Shown piece by piece: positions 37,563-46,022 of a stretch of DNA of 64,000 bases. A program made the position numbers and the translations under genes. Origin of the DNA: Cellulomonas dongxiuzhuiae (GTDB lineage: Bacteria > Actinomycetota > Actinomycetes > Actinomycetales > Cellulomonadaceae); assembly GCF_018623035.1 (NCBI RefSeq), contig NZ_CP076023.1:1736001-1800000 (forward strand), read 5' to 3'. A model generated the notes under the pieces. The model was not told the DNA's origin, made no database searches, and saw only the letters and a list, made by a program, of their open reading frames with translations. Positions within the stretch are counted from its first letter, which is position 1; each line of letters starts with the position of its first letter.

Positions 37563-39221
37563 GTGCACCCGTGGCGGTCGGTGGTCGTTGCTCTCGTCCT
37601 GGCAGGCACGCTCGGCGTGCCGTCGCCCATCCCGCCGGCCGCGGCCGCGGCCGAGCCCGGTGACGCACTCGTCGGGTGGGTCACCGCCTCCGCGACGCGG
37701 GCCTTCGACGAGGCGGTCCTCGTCGGTGGCGAGGTGGTGCTCCCCGGCCCCGTCCCGGGGCCGGACGGCGGGGACGTCACGCGGGAGTCGGCGCTCGGCA
37801 ACCTCGTGGCCGACGCGGCCCGTGCGGCCCGCTACACCCCGGCGGCCGACCCGCAGATCGGGGTCTCGACGCCCACGGCCCTCGCGGCCGACCTGCTCTA
37901 CGACGTGCCCGACACGCAGTGGCCGCCGGATCCCGGGTACCCGGAGCGCAGCCGCGTCACCGATGCCGAGCTCGTGGCGGTCCTGCCGGAACCGGAGGAG
38001 CTGTGGCAGGTGACCCTCACGGGCGCCCGGCTGCAGGCGCTGCTCGAGGAGCAGTGGCGGACCGACACCCGCGAGGGCCGCCCCGACCTGCACCTCGGCC
38101 TGTCGGCCAACGTCGTGTACACGTACGACGACACGCGCCCCCGGGGCGCACGCGTGACGTCGCTGAGCATCGACGGCACGCCCGTCGACCCCGCCGCCGG
38201 GTACCGGCTCGTCGTGCCGGCGTCGCTCCTGCAGGGCCCGGACGCGTTCGGTGCGCTCGCGGGGGTGAGCGACCGTGTCGCGACCGGCCGCACCGACCGT
38301 GACGCGCTGCGCGCGGCGCTGGGCCAGGTGGCGACGCCGGACACCGATCCCCGCGCCCTGGGTGTGTCGCACCTGTCGGACCCGGTCGTCCCGGAGTCGA
38401 CCCTCGAGCTGCGCCTCACGGGCGCGGGGACCGCGAGCCTGGGTCCCGCGCCGGGACCGGTCGAGATCAGGCTGTCCGGTGTCGAGCTGACCCTGAACCT
38501 CCACCTGCCCCGCGACGGTGACCCGGAGGGGCCGGTCGACGTGCGTCTGGCCGTCCCCGCCGGCGTGCCCGCCGGGCCGGGCGTGCTGGGCATCACGGTG
38601 GTCCCGGGAGGCACCGAGGCGCGGCTCCCGGTGGTCGTGGGCCCGGGGCGCACGGCCACCACGCTGAGGCTGGACGGGAACGGGCAGTCGCAGGTGTACG
38701 GGGACCTGGACCCCGTGGTCCGCGTCCGTGCCTCCCTCACGCCGGTGACGGCGCCGGGCCCCGTGGAGTTCGAGGTGGAGGGGGCCGCGCCCGTGCGCGT
38801 GCCGGTCGTGGACGGTCTCGCCGAGTACCGGCTGCCGTCCACGACACCGGTCGGTGAGTACGTCATCACCGCCCGGTACCCGGGCGACGCGGCGTACGCC
38901 CCGGCGCAGGCCGGTCCGGTGCGGGTCAGCGTGCGGCCTGTGGTCTCGGGCACGACGCTCACGATGCGCCGCCCCGCGTCCTGGCTGCCTGTCGTGTGGG
39001 TGTCGGACGTCCGCCTCGACACGGGCGCGCAGCCGACGGGTCGTGTGGAGCTGCGCGAGGGGACGCGGGTGGTGGCGCGTGCCCGCGTCGTCCGCGGGTT
39101 CGCGGCCGGTCCGGTCCCGGCCCTGGGTGCCGGTGTCCACCGGCTCGTCGCCGTGTTCGTGCCCGACGAGCCGCGCAACGTCCTGGGCAGCCGCAGCACC
39201 GCCGTCACGGTGCCGCGCTGA
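37563..39221 (+). CDS. Secreted protein with an orphan 5'-nucleotidase C-terminal-like domain and Ig-like repeats
   Basis: A 552-residue exported paralogue of the C-terminal third of the preceding protein. A signal peptide (about 1-29, cleaved near AAAAAEPGD) leads into a region aligning with the nucleotidase C domain (RESALGNLVADAARAARY, LWQVTLTGARLQALLEEQWRTDTREGRPDLHLGLSANVVYTYDD). The substrate pocket is altered: NPGGMRAEL reads TPTALAADL and LAQGGDNF reads LLQGPDAF. The nuclease and metallophosphatase domains are absent. Ig-like repeats end in VELREGTRVVARARVV, nearly as in the neighbour. GTG 37563 has TGGAGG upstream. Enzymatic activity is unlikely; a binding role is possible. It ends 18 bp from a convergent gene. 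Confidence 0.85.
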   Translation: MHPWRSVVVALVLAGTLGVPSPIPPAAAAAEPGDALVGWVTASATRAFDEAVLVGGEVVLPGPVPGPDGGDVTRESALGNLVADAARAARYTPAADPQIGVSTPTALAADLLYDVPDTQWPPDPGYPERSRVTDAELVAVLPEPEELWQVTLTGARLQALLEEQWRTDTREGRPDLHLGLSANVVYTYDDTRPRGARVTSLSIDGTPVDPAAGYRLVVPASLLQGPDAFGALAGVSDRVATGRTDRDALRAALGQVATPDTDPRALGVSHLSDPVVPESTLELRLTGAGTASLGPAPGPVEIRLSGVELTLNLHLPRDGDPEGPVDVRLAVPAGVPAGPGVLGITVVPGGTEARLPVVVGPGRTATTLRLDGNGQSQVYGDLDPVVRVRASLTPVTAPGPVEFEVEGAAPVRVPVVDGLAEYRLPSTTPVGEYVITARYPGDAAYAPAQAGPVRVSVRPVVSGTTLTMRRPASWLPVVWVSDVRLDTGAQPTGRVELREGTRVVARARVVRGFAAGPVPALGAGVHRLVAVFVPDEPRNVLGSRSTAVTVPR

Positions 39222-39239
39222 GGGGGCCGGCCCGGCCGC

Positions 39240-40316
39240 TCAGGTCAGGGCCGGTTCCCGCAGCAGTCCGAGCAGCTGGTCCCCGACCCGCGCGGTCTCG
39301 TGCAGGTACGGGGTGTCGGAGAGCACGAAGTGCGTCACGCCGAGGTCGCGGTAGCGCTGCAGCGCGGCGGCCACGTCCGCGGCGGAGCCGACCAACCACG
39401 TCGTGCCCGCGCCCCCGCCGCCGTACCGCCCCGGCGCGGTGTACAGGCAGGAGTCGAGGACGTCCCCGCGGGCGCCCAGCTCCAGCAGGCGCTGCTGACC
39501 CACGGCACGTCGGCGCAGCGGGTCGGGCGGCCGGGTCCCCGCGGTCTCGGCCATGCGTGCCACCTTCTCCTCGGCGTCGTGCCACGCCTCCTGCGTGGTG
39601 TCACGCACGAGCGTCGTGACCCGCAGGCCGAACTCGAGCGGGGGGTGCCGCCGCCCGACCTCGTCGCTCAGTGCCCGCAGGCGCGCGACCCGCTCGGCGA
39701 CCCCGTCGAGCGGCTCGCCCCAGAAGAGCTGGACGTCGGCCTCGGCGGCGGCGACGCGCTCGGCGGCCGGCGACGCGCCGCCGAAGTAGAGGCGCGGGTG
39801 CGGACGGCCCGGGCGAGCCACGGGGCGCGGTGCGAGGGTCGAGTCGTCGACCCGGTAGTGCTCGCCGTGGAACGTGACGTGCTCCTGGGTCCACAGGCGT
39901 CGGACGAGGTCGAGGAACTCCCGCGTCCGCGCGTACCGCTGCGCCTGGTCCCCGGCCGTGTCGCCGTACTGCGCGACGCCGTCGTGCCCGCTGACGACGT
40001 TGACGAGCAGCCGACCGCCGGACAGCCGGTCCAGGGTCGCGGCGGCGCTCGCGAAGTGGGCGGGCTGCCAGTAGCCGGGGCGGACGGCCACGAGCGGCTG
40101 GAAGGTGGTCGTGCGGGCAGCGAGCGCGGTGGCGACGGTGAACGTGTCGGGCCGGCCCCACCCCGTCCCGATGAGCGCACCCTCCCACCCGTGCGCCTCG
40201 GCGGCGCGCGCCAGCTCGGTCGACAGGTCGAGCGAGCCCCAGCCGTCGGCCGTGTCGTCACCGCGGTGACCGGGCTCGACGGTGTTGGGGATGTACCAGA
40301 GGAAGTGCGTGCCCAT
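39240..40316 (-). CDS. LLM-class flavin monooxygenase (alkanesulfonate monooxygenase, SsuD-like)
   Basis: Bacterial-luciferase-like TIM-barrel monooxygenase, 358 residues. Features matching FMNH2-dependent SsuD-type enzymes are MGTHFLWYIPNTVEPGHRG, VRPGYWQPAHFASAAATLDRLSGGRLLVNVVSGHD and LYFGGASPAAERVAAAEADVQLFWGEP. These enzymes release sulfite from sulfonates; F420-dependent relatives also exist in actinobacteria, so the cofactor is not certain. AAGGAG precedes ATG 40316. No ssu transporter genes or flavin reductase are adjacent. Confidence 0.82.
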   Translation of the reverse strand: MGTHFLWYIPNTVEPGHRGDDTADGWGSLDLSTELARAAEAHGWEGALIGTGWGRPDTFTVATALAARTTTFQPLVAVRPGYWQPAHFASAAATLDRLSGGRLLVNVVSGHDGVAQYGDTAGDQAQRYARTREFLDLVRRLWTQEHVTFHGEHYRVDDSTLAPRPVARPGRPHPRLYFGGASPAAERVAAAEADVQLFWGEPLDGVAERVARLRALSDEVGRRHPPLEFGLRVTTLVRDTTQEAWHDAEEKVARMAETAGTRPPDPLRRRAVGQQRLLELGARGDVLDSCLYTAPGRYGGGGAGTTWLVGSAADVAAALQRYRDLGVTHFVLSDTPYLHETARVGDQLLGLLREPALT

Positions 40317-40348
40317 GCGGACTCCTTGTGCCGGTGTGCCTCCCCGAG

Positions 40349-40379
40349 ACGATAAGCCGACAAGAAGGGTCAAGATAAG
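40349..40379 (-). promoter_or_regulatory. Promoter region of the LLM monooxygenase with repeated GATAAG
   Basis: On the minus strand TATCGT (plus 40349-40354) can act as -10 with a 26-nt leader. On the plus strand GATAAG occurs at 40351 and 40374, 23 bp apart, in an AT-rich patch; this could be a regulator site. Confidence 0.3.
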
Positions 40380-40416
40380 ACGGTGCCCACGTCGTGGTCA
40401 CGGCCCTGCCGTGACG

Positions 40417-41727
40417 TCAGACGTAGTCGTGGTAGGCGGGCAGGTCCAGGACGCCGTTGCCCGACAGGCCGATGAGGATCGTCTCGTCCGTCGTCGCGGC
40501 CCGCGCGTGGGCGAACGCAGCCGCCAGGGCGTGCGTCGACTCGGGCGCCGGGATGATGCCCTCGGCCCGCGCGAACTCGATGCCGGCGGCGAAGGCGGCG
40601 TCCTGCTCGACCGCGACGGCGTCCAGGAGCCCCAGCGCGTAGGCGTGGGAGACCATCGGAGCCATGCCGTGGTACCGCAGCCCGCCCGCGTGGATGGGCG
40701 GCGGCACGAAGTCCTTGCCGAGCGTGTGCATCTTGAGCAGCGGCGTCAGGCCCGCGACGTCACCGAAGTCGTACCGGTACTCGCCCTGGGTCATCGACGG
40801 GCAGGCCGCCGGCTCGCAGGCCACGACGCGGGTCGTCGCCCCGTCGCGCAGGTTGCGGCCGAGGAACGGGAAGCTCAGCCCCGCCAGGTTCGACCCGCCG
40901 CCAGCGCACCCGAACACCACGTCGGCGGTCTCGCCCAGCTCGTCGAGCTGCGCGAGTGCCTCCTGACCGATGACGCTCTGGTGGAGCAGGACGTGGTTGA
41001 GCACCGAGCCCAGCGCGTAGTGCGCCTTCGGGTCGTTCGCCGCGACCTCGACGGCCTCGCTGATCGCCATGCCCAGCGACCCCGTGGTCGTCGGGTCGGC
41101 CGCCAGCATCGCGCGGCCCGCAGCGGTGAGGTCCGACGGTGACGGGTGGCACGTCGCGCCGTACGTCTCCATCTGCATGCGCCGGTAGGGCTTGCCGTCG
41201 TAGGACGCGCGGACCTGCCAGACCTCGCACCCGAGGCCGAGCAGCGCGCAGGCCATCGACAGCGAGGCGCCCCACTGCCCGGCGCCCGTCTCGGTCGTGA
41301 GCCGCGTGATGCCCTCGAGGGCGTTGTAGTACGCCTGCGCGACGGCGGTGTTCGGCTTGTGCGAGCCGGCGGGGGAGCCGCCCTCGTACTTGTAGTAGAT
41401 CTTCGCGGGCGTCCCCAGCGCGCGCTCCAGGCGTCGCGCGCGCAGCAGCGGTGCCGGGCGCCACAGGGCGTAGATCTCCCGGACCGTCTGCGGGATCTCC
41501 ACCCACCGCTCGGTCGAGACCTCCTGCGCGATGAGCGCCATCGGGAACAGCGGCGCGAGGTCGTCGGGCGTCAACGGCTCACGCGTGCCCGGGTGCAGCG
41601 CGGGCGGGCACGGCTCGGGCAGGTCGGCCGCGAGGTTGTACCAGTGCGTCGGGACGGCGGACGGGACGACGGTGCCGACCGGGTCGGTCAGCGGTGCGGG
41701 TCGGGTCGTGCCGGGGGAGGTGGTCAT
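40417..41727 (-). CDS. TrpB2-type tryptophan synthase beta chain-like protein
   Basis: PLP enzyme of 436 residues belonging to the TrpB2 branch, which makes tryptophan from indole and serine without a partner TrpA and is thought to salvage indole. The PLP lysine is Lys124 in [19 protein letters not shown]. Other family motifs are [15 protein letters not shown], the glycine-rich phosphate loop [12 protein letters not shown] and [12 protein letters not shown]. The insertions relative to TrpB1 and the stand-alone location support TrpB2. It lies 100 bp upstream of the LLM monooxygenase on the same strand; no trp operon is nearby. Confidence 0.9.
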   Translation of the reverse strand: MTTSPGTTRPAPLTDPVGTVVPSAVPTHWYNLAADLPEPCPPALHPGTREPLTPDDLAPLFPMALIAQEVSTERWVEIPQTVREIYALWRPAPLLRARRLERALGTPAKIYYKYEGGSPAGSHKPNTAVAQAYYNALEGITRLTTETGAGQWGASLSMACALLGLGCEVWQVRASYDGKPYRRMQMETYGATCHPSPSDLTAAGRAMLAADPTTTGSLGMAISEAVEVAANDPKAHYALGSVLNHVLLHQSVIGQEALAQLDELGETADVVFGCAGGGSNLAGLSFPFLGRNLRDGATTRVVACEPAACPSMTQGEYRYDFGDVAGLTPLLKMHTLGKDFVPPPIHAGGLRYHGMAPMVSHAYALGLLDAVAVEQDAAFAAGIEFARAEGIIPAPESTHALAAAFAHARAATTDETILIGLSGNGVLDLPAYHDYV

Positions 41728-41883
41728 CTCGCCTCGCAGGTTCGGGCGCGGGGGCGCGCGTGGTCGGAGCCGGACCGCCCGCGTAGGTCCCGCCGTCGAC
41801 GACCCGCACGGGGAGCGTAGCCCCCGGTGCCTGCGCGCGTCCGAGGGTCGAGACCACGAGATGGCGGGCCGGACGCCACGGTC

Positions 41884-41889
41884 TAGGGT
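41884..41889 (+). promoter_or_regulatory. -10 element for the TPP riboswitch transcript
   Basis: TAGGGT lies about 7 nt before the first base-paired part of the riboswitch. Confidence 0.5.
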
Positions 41890-41895
41890 CGACCC

Positions 41896-41980
41896 GAGAC
41901 ACGGGGTGCCCTGTACCGAGCAGGGCTGAGATCACACCCGTCGAACCTGATCTCGTTCGTACGAGCGAAGGGATGTCCTC
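41896..41980 (+). ncRNA. TPP riboswitch (THI element)
   Basis: Thiamine-pyrophosphate-sensing mRNA leader. The conserved cores are GGGGTGCCC (about 41903), the thi-box CTGAGATCACACCC from 41926, and ACCTGATC (41945-41952) with the following hairpin. The 3' strand holds GAAGGG (41967-41972), which is also the ribosome site of the ATG at 41981, so control is probably at translation initiation: ligand binding hides the site. Confidence 0.93.
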
Positions 41981-42043
41981 ATGACGTCTGCCGTCCTGTC
42001 CCCGCACGACCTCGCCGCCGCGCTGCCGGCGCTGACCCGATGA
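41981..42043 (+). CDS. 20-residue ORF under the TPP riboswitch, possible thiM remnant
   Basis: The frame MTSAVLSPHDLAAALPALTR begins 8 nt after the riboswitch's ribosome site and ends in an ATGA overlap with thiD-tenA. The sequence resembles the N-terminus of hydroxyethylthiazole kinase (ThiM), which often precedes thiD in thiamine salvage operons. It may be what is left after a clean internal deletion of thiM. Its present role would be to couple riboswitch control to thiD translation. An alternative is a leader ORF that evolved for that purpose. Confidence 0.6.
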   Translation: MTSAVLSPHDLAAALPALTR

Positions 42044-43512
42044 GCTGCGCAGGCAGCCGCGTGCGGGTCCTGTCCGTCGCGGGCACCGACCCGACGGGGG
42101 GCGCGGGCATCCACGCGGACCTCAAGTCGTTCGCGGCGCACGGCGCGTACGGCATGGCCGTGGTCACCGCGCTCGTCGCGCAGAACACGCACGGCGTGCG
42201 GGCGGTCCACGTGCCCGACGTCGCCTTCCTGCGCGCCCAGCTCGACGCCGTGAGCGACGACGTGACGGTCGACGCCGTCAAGATCGGCATGGTCGGCACC
42301 CGGGCCGTGGCGGACGAGGTCGCGGCGTGGCTCGCGCACACGCGGCCCCCGGTGGTCGTGCTCGACCCGGTCATGGTCGCGACCAGCGGGGACCGGCTGC
42401 TCGACGCCGACGCGCAGGACGCGGTGCGCCGGCTGGTCGCGCAGGCGGACCTCGTGACCCCCAACCTCCCGGAGCTGGGCGTGCTGCTGGGTGAGGGCAC
42501 CGCGGCCACGTGGGCCGACGCGGTGCGCCAGGCCCGCCGGCTCGCGACCGCCGCGGACGTGACCGTGCTGCTCAAGGGCGGCCATCTGCCGGGGGACGCG
42601 AGCCCCGACGCCGTGGTCGACGCGACCACGGTGACCGAGCTCGACGCGGTTCGCGTGAGCACCACCAGCACGCACGGCACGGGCTGCTCGCTCTCGGCGG
42701 CCGTCGCCGCCCTGCGGCCCCGTCGGCCCGACTGGGTGACCGCGGTCCGCGAGGCGAAGGAGTGGCTCACCGGCGCGATCGCCGCGGGCGAGGCGCTCGG
42801 GGTCGGGTCCGGACGCGGGCCCGTCGACCACCTCCACCACGCACCCGCCCTCGGCGCGCGGCCGTTCAGTGCCGACGCGTGGGACCGCGTCGCGGACCTG
42901 CGGGCCGCGTGCGACGACCTGCCGTTCGTGCGCGGGCTCGCCGACGGGTCGCTGCCCGTCGAGGAGTTCGAGCAGTACCTCCACCAGGACGCCCTCTACC
43001 TCGCGCAGTACTCCCGCGTGCTCGCGCGGGCGAGCCAGCTGGCCCCGGACGGCGTGGCGCAGGTGTTCTTCGCGCAGGGCGCTGCCCGCTGCCTGGACGT
43101 CGAGACGCTTCTGCACGCCGAGCGCCTGGCACGCGCGGGGACGCGCTGGTCCGGCCCGGCGAGCGCCGCCACGACCGCGTACGTGGACCACGTGCTGGCC
43201 GTGGCGGCCACGGGCTCGTACGCGGAGGTCGTGGCCGCGGTGCTCCCGTGCTACTGGCTCTACGCGGACATCGGCGCCCGCATCCTGGTGCGCGCCGGTG
43301 ACCTGGCGGGGCACCCGTACGGGGACTGGGTCGGGACGTACGGCGACCCGGCGTTCGCCGCGGCCTCGGCGCGGGCCTGCGACCTGGCCGACGCCGCCGC
43401 TCGCGAGGTCGGTGCCGCGACGCGCGCGCGGATGCTCGCGGCGTTCGTCACGTCGTGCCGGCACGAGGTCGCGTTCTTCGACCAGGTCCGGGCGCTCGCG
43501 CCGTCCCGGTGA
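42040..43512 (+). CDS. thiD: HMP(-P) kinase ThiD fused to TenA-like thiaminase II
   Basis: Thiamine synthesis/salvage fusion of 490 residues. The N-terminal ThiD domain (about 1-265) phosphorylates HMP to HMP-PP. It has VLSVAGTDPTGGAGIHADLKSF, VKIGMVG, VLDPVMVATSGDRLL and the anion-hole THGTGCSLSAAVAA. The C-terminal TenA domain (about 276-490) has QYLHQDALYLAQYSRVLA, active-site Cys404 in LPCYWLYADIGARI and the late Glu in CRHEVAFFDQV; TenA frees HMP from degraded thiamine. The order ThiD-TenA resembles yeast THI20. Translation is coupled to the preceding 20-residue ORF by ATGA. Confidence 0.95.
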   Translation: MSCAGSRVRVLSVAGTDPTGGAGIHADLKSFAAHGAYGMAVVTALVAQNTHGVRAVHVPDVAFLRAQLDAVSDDVTVDAVKIGMVGTRAVADEVAAWLAHTRPPVVVLDPVMVATSGDRLLDADAQDAVRRLVAQADLVTPNLPELGVLLGEGTAATWADAVRQARRLATAADVTVLLKGGHLPGDASPDAVVDATTVTELDAVRVSTTSTHGTGCSLSAAVAALRPRRPDWVTAVREAKEWLTGAIAAGEALGVGSGRGPVDHLHHAPALGARPFSADAWDRVADLRAACDDLPFVRGLADGSLPVEEFEQYLHQDALYLAQYSRVLARASQLAPDGVAQVFFAQGAARCLDVETLLHAERLARAGTRWSGPASAATTAYVDHVLAVAATGSYAEVVAAVLPCYWLYADIGARILVRAGDLAGHPYGDWVGTYGDPAFAAASARACDLADAAAREVGAATRARMLAAFVTSCRHEVAFFDQVRALAPSR

Positions 43513-43554
43513 CCGCGGGGGGCGGCGCCGGGCGACCCGGGCGGCACGGTGCGG

Positions 43555-43560
43555 CAGAGT
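43555..43560 (+). promoter_or_regulatory. Leaderless -10-like element of the HAD hydrolase gene
   Basis: CAGAGT ends 7 nt before the GTG at 43568. Weak at position 1 of the hexamer. Confidence 0.35.
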
Positions 43561-43567
43561 GGTCGCC

Positions 43568-44188
43568 GTGGACGTGCGCGCCGTGGTCCTGGACGTCGGG
43601 GAGACGATCGTCGACGAGACGCGCGCCTGGACCCGGGCCGCCCACGACGTCGGTGTGACGCCGCTCGCGCTCATGGGGGTCCTGGGCGCGCTGGTGGAGC
43701 GCGGCGAGCCGCACGCGCGCGTGTGGGACGTCCTCGGGGTCGACCCACCGGTGACGCGGTCGACGATCGGCGCCGTGGACCTCTACCCCGACGCGCTCCC
43801 CACGCTGCACGCGCTGCGCGCGGCCGGGTACGTCGTCGCGATCGCCGGCAACCAGCCGGCGGCCGCCGAGGAGCAGCTGCGTGCCGCGGGCGTCGACCTC
43901 GGGCTCGTCGCGTCGTCAGCGCGCTGGGGCGTCGCCAAGCCCGCGCCGGCGTTCTTCGCGCGCGTGCTGAGCGAGCTCGACCTGCCGCCGGGCCAGGTGC
44001 TGTACGTCGGCGACCGCCTCGACAACGACGTCCTGCCCGCCCGCGCGGCGGGCATGCGGACCGCGTTCCTGCGTCGTGGACCGTGGGGCTACGTGCACGC
44101 CCTGCGGCCGGAGGTGGCGCTCGCCGACGTGCGGGTCGACTCGCTCACGGAGCTGACCCGCCTGCTCGGCGGGCCGCCGCCGGGATGA
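43568..44188 (+). CDS. HAD-superfamily hydrolase
   Basis: A 206-residue haloacid-dehalogenase-type phosphatase. Motif I is VVLDVGETIVDE (the usual second Asp is Gly, as in some subfamilies), motif II is the Gly-Asn in AIAGNQPA, motif III is the Lys in GVAKPAPAFF and motif IV is GDRLDNDVLPA. The small helical cap between motifs I and II suggests a small-molecule substrate, not identified. GTG 43559 is an alternative start. It converges on the DsbA-like gene. Confidence 0.82.
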   Translation: MDVRAVVLDVGETIVDETRAWTRAAHDVGVTPLALMGVLGALVERGEPHARVWDVLGVDPPVTRSTIGAVDLYPDALPTLHALRAAGYVVAIAGNQPAAAEEQLRAAGVDLGLVASSARWGVAKPAPAFFARVLSELDLPPGQVLYVGDRLDNDVLPARAAGMRTAFLRRGPWGYVHALRPEVALADVRVDSLTELTRLLGGPPPG

Positions 44189-44206
44189 CGCGCGGCCGGC
44201 GGGCCG

Positions 44207-44959
44207 CTAGCAGGAGCCGTCGGTGCAGGCGTCGCCGACCGGCACGGCAGCGAGCGGGTTGGCGTCCCGCCACCCGGCGTCGAGCAGCTGGGCGAAGACC
44301 TCGGCCGGCTGCGCCCCGGACAGCGCGTACCTGCGGTCGACGACGAAGAACGGCACACCCGTGACACCGATCTCCCGGGCGGTGGCGAGGTCGTCGCGCA
44401 CGGCGTCCGCAGCGTCGTCCGCGGCCAGGGCCGCCGCGACGCGTGCGTCGTCCCAGCCGTGCGCGGCGAACCCGGCCCGCGCTGCGAGCGTCACCAGGGC
44501 GCCCTCGGCGCCGAGGTCGACGCCCTGCTCGAAGTGCGCCGAGAACAGCGTCTCCATGGTGGCCTCGACGAGCGGTGACCCGCCCGCCGCGCGCGCGAGG
44601 TGCAGCAGCCGGTGGGCGTCGAACGTGTTGAACGCCAGCGTGCGCGCGAAGTCGTACCGCAGGCCGTCACCGGCGGCGGCGCTCGTGACGTGCGCGAACA
44701 TCTGCTCCACCTGCTCGCGCGGCAGCCCCTTCATCTCGGCGAGGGCGTCGATCTCGGGCCGCCCGGGGCCCGTCGGTGTCTCGGGGGAGAGCTGGTAGGA
44801 GCGCCAGACCACGTCCACGTGGTCGCGGTGCGGGAAGTCGCGCAGCGCGGCGGCGAACCGGCGCTTGCCGACGTAGCACCAGGGGCACGCGACGTCGGAC
44901 CAGATCTCGACGGTCAGGGTGCGGGGCGGTGCGGCGAAGGTGGGGACGGCGAGGTTCAC
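44207..44959 (-). CDS. DsbA-family oxidoreductase (FrnE-like)
   Basis: A 250-residue thioredoxin-fold protein without a signal peptide, so cytosolic. The redox motif is Cys25-Pro-Trp-Cys28 in WSDVACPWCYVGKRRF, with a helical insertion, and the cis-Pro region is EIGVTGVPFFVVDRRYALSGAQPAEVF. This pattern defines FrnE-like DsbA proteins, linked to oxidative-stress or polyketide-related redox work. The GTG start overlaps the stop of the upstream quinone-reductase gene (GTGA). The C-terminus CTDGSC holds two further cysteines. Confidence 0.9.
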   Translation of the reverse strand: MNLAVPTFAAPPRTLTVEIWSDVACPWCYVGKRRFAAALRDFPHRDHVDVVWRSYQLSPETPTGPGRPEIDALAEMKGLPREQVEQMFAHVTSAAAGDGLRYDFARTLAFNTFDAHRLLHLARAAGGSPLVEATMETLFSAHFEQGVDLGAEGALVTLAARAGFAAHGWDDARVAAALAADDAADAVRDDLATAREIGVTGVPFFVVDRRYALSGAQPAEVFAQLLDAGWRDANPLAAVPVGDACTDGSC

Positions 44960-45939
44960 GGGAGCAGGAGCACCTTTCCGGTGGTGGCGCGCCCCTCGAG
45001 GGCGCGGTGGGCGTCGGCGGCGTCGGCCAGGGGGAACGTCGCGCCGACGCGCACGTCGAGCGCGCCCGCGACGACGGCGTCGAAGAGCTCGGTGGCGCGC
45101 CACACCAGCTCGTCACGCGTGGCGGTGTAGTCGCCGAGGGTGGGGCGCGTGACGTACAGCGAGCCGGCGGCGTTGAGGCGCTGCAGGTCCACGGGCGGCA
45201 CCTGCCCCGAGGAGGCGCCGAACAGCACGAGGGTCCCGCGCCGGGCGAGCGAGGCGAGCGACGCGTCGAACGTGTCCTTCCCGACGCCGTCGTACACCAC
45301 GTCGACGCCCCGGCCGCCGGTGAGGTCGCGCACGAGCGCCGGCAGCTCGGTGCCGAGATCCGACAGCTCGCGGTAGCGCACGACATCGGCGGCTCCCGCC
45401 GCGCGCGCCAGGTGCTCCTTGTCGGCCGACCCCACCGTGGAGACCACCCGCGCGCCGCGTGCCGCGGCCAGCTGCGTGACGAGCAGGCCGACGCCGCCCG
45501 CACCCGCGTGCAGCAGCACGTCGTGCCCCGCGGCGAGGGTGAACGTCGAGGCGACGAGGTAGTGCGCCGTCATGCCCTGCATCGGCAGGGCCGCCGCGGT
45601 GGCGTCGTCGACGCCCGCCGGCACGGGCAGCGTGTCGGCCTCCCGCACGGCGACCAGCTCGGCGTAGGAGCCGGGTGCGGACGACCACGCGACGCGGTCG
45701 CCGGGCGCCAGGGTCGTCACGTCGGACCCGGTCTCGACCACCTCACCCGCGCCCTCGGATCCCACCACGTGCGGGAACCGCATACGGTAGATGCCCCGAC
45801 GCCGGTAGGTGTCGATGAAGTTCACGCCCGCCGCGGCCACGCGCACGACGACCTCGTCGGGCGCGGGTCGGGGGTCGGGGACGTCGGTGACCTGGAGGAC
45901 CTCCGGGCCGCCGGCCCCGGTCGCGATGACAGCGCGCAT
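44956..45939 (-). CDS. Zinc-independent quinone oxidoreductase (MDR family)
   Basis: NADPH-dependent quinone reductase of the medium-chain reductase family, 327 residues. It starts [25 protein letters not shown], has the catalytic-domain segment [14 protein letters not shown] and the nucleotide-binding loop [23 protein letters not shown]. The zinc-ligand cysteines of alcohol dehydrogenases are absent. ATG 45939 matches the family start. It is coupled to the DsbA-like gene and divergent from argC across 83 bp that contain the ArgR site. Confidence 0.92.
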   Translation of the reverse strand: MRAVIATGAGGPEVLQVTDVPDPRPAPDEVVVRVAAAGVNFIDTYRRRGIYRMRFPHVVGSEGAGEVVETGSDVTTLAPGDRVAWSSAPGSYAELVAVREADTLPVPAGVDDATAAALPMQGMTAHYLVASTFTLAAGHDVLLHAGAGGVGLLVTQLAAARGARVVSTVGSADKEHLARAAGAADVVRYRELSDLGTELPALVRDLTGGRGVDVVYDGVGKDTFDASLASLARRGTLVLFGASSGQVPPVDLQRLNAAGSLYVTRPTLGDYTATRDELVWRATELFDAVVAGALDVRVGATFPLADAADAHRALEGRATTGKVLLLP

Positions 45940-46007
45940 GTATGCCGCAACCGCCGGGCACCGGTGACCTGTTCCCGCGCACGCCTTGGTATTTGTCTGC
46001 ACTCGAC

Positions 46008-46021
46008 TGTATGTTCATGCA
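46008..46021. promoter_or_regulatory. ARG box overlapping the argC promoter
   Basis: TGTATGTTCATGCA is an imperfect palindrome (10 of 14 positions symmetric) that occurs identically in front of argG. It covers the -10 TATGTT (46010-46015) of argC. TTGGTA (45986-45991) can be the -35 with an 18-bp spacer. ArgR bound here would block RNA polymerase. Confidence 0.75.
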
Positions 46022-46022
46022 C

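Noticed and set aside
32008..37668. Open frame of about 1890 codons on the minus strand opposite the secreted nuclease/nucleotidase
   Set aside because: Same cause: mirror of a GC-rich gene, low-complexity Arg/His/Val composition, no start context.
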